A stretch of DNA of 6,815 nt from Gammaproteobacteria bacterium (GTDB lineage: Bacteria > Pseudomonadota > Gammaproteobacteria > Steroidobacterales > Steroidobacteraceae): NCBI GenBank assembly GCA_003165495.1, contig PMMB01000023.1, positions 1,500 to 8,314 of the forward strand, in the 5' to 3' direction. Position numbers and translations under genes: made by a program. The notes beneath the pieces were generated by a model that saw nothing but the letters and a program-made list of their open reading frames with translations, did not search any database and was not told where the DNA came from. This document shows positions 6,490 to 6,815 of the stretch, one piece after another; the first letter of the stretch is position 1, and every line of letters starts with the position of its first letter.

Positions 6490-6815
6490 ATGAAATACAA
6501 GAATCTAGGTAACACCGGCCTGAAGGTCTCCGAGCTGTGTCTGGGCTGCATGACCTTTGGCGTTCCCGAACTCGGCGACCACCCATGGACCTTGCCGGAG
6601 CAACAATCCCGTCCTCTGATACGTAAGGCGGTGGACGCCGGGATCAACTACTTCGATACCGCCAACAGCTATTCCGACGGCACCTCCGAGGAAATCGTCG
6701 GTCAGGCGTTGAAGGATTTCACCCGGCGCGACGAAGTCGTGATCGCCACCAAAGTCTTTTTCCCGATGCACAAGGGCCCGAACGCCGGCGGGCTATCCCG
6801 TAAGGCCATCTTCAC
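6490..6815 (+). CDS. yajO: YajO-like aldo/keto reductase, N-terminal part (runs off right edge)
   Basis: The first 108 residues of an NAD(P)H-dependent aldo/keto reductase, a TIM-barrel enzyme that reduces aldehydes or ketones. The opening MKYKNLGNTGLKVSELCLG and the stretch HPWTLPEQQSRPLIRKA closely resemble, from memory, E. coli YajO, which has been linked to 1-deoxyxylulose-5-phosphate formation. Three of the four catalytic residues are visible: D56 and Y61 in FDTANSYSDG, and K88 in IATKVF. The catalytic histidine lies beyond the window. The ATG comes 11 nt after the DUF2239 stop codon, with only a weak AGAG as ribosome binding site, so it is probably in the same operon. There is no signal peptide. 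The true substrate cannot be told from this part, and related family members vary widely. Confidence 0.93.
   Translation, partial: MKYKNLGNTGLKVSELCLGCMTFGVPELGDHPWTLPEQQSRPLIRKAVDAGINYFDTANSYSDGTSEEIVGQALKDFTRRDEVVIATKVFFPMHKGPNAGGLSRKAIF

Overview
The window looks like chromosomal DNA from a fairly GC-rich gammaproteobacterium. The reasons are the protein flavour of ThrS, UvrB, the class I aminotransferase and the YajO-like reductase, and a tRNA with an encoded CCA end. From memory, pseudomonads also have uvrB divergent from an aminotransferase gene. A lineage near Xanthomonadales/Nevskiales/Steroidobacterales is plausible, but the sequence alone does not fix it. I see no insertion sequence, prophage, CRISPR array or rRNA.

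Left half, all on the minus strand and in transcription order: uvrB (2326-4326), then 11 nt later a coiled-coil/FHA-domain protein gene (464-2314), then 38 nt later tRNA-Val(GAC) (351-425), then 43 nt later the start of thrS (to 307, running off the left edge). The short gaps and the lack of any clear terminator suggest one colinear unit joining excision repair, a probable phosphothreonine-reading scaffold protein and translation genes. A 170-bp GC-rich intergenic region (4327-4497) separates uvrB from a divergent PLP-dependent aminotransferase gene (4498-5700, TTG start).

Right half, plus strand: after the aminotransferase comes a 214-bp non-coding stretch (5701-5914) dense in symmetry. It holds a GC-rich hairpin, a perfect 15-bp inverted repeat with a nested hairpin, a 16-bp AT-rich palindrome, and a near-consensus sigma70 promoter (TTGACC-17-TATTAT) flanked and overlapped by inverted repeats. 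This promoter drives a DUF2239-family gene (5915-6478). I read its product as an N-terminal domain, an AT-hook-like RGRGRPK segment and a ribbon-helix-helix-like segment, so it is a candidate DNA-binding regulator that could act on its own promoter. It is followed after 11 nt by a YajO-like aldo/keto reductase gene that runs off the right edge, so the two are probably co-transcribed.

Most of the window is conserved housekeeping sequence. The two parts most worth attention are the 5701-6478 regulator and operator region, and the FHA protein with its TxxD-containing acidic tail.
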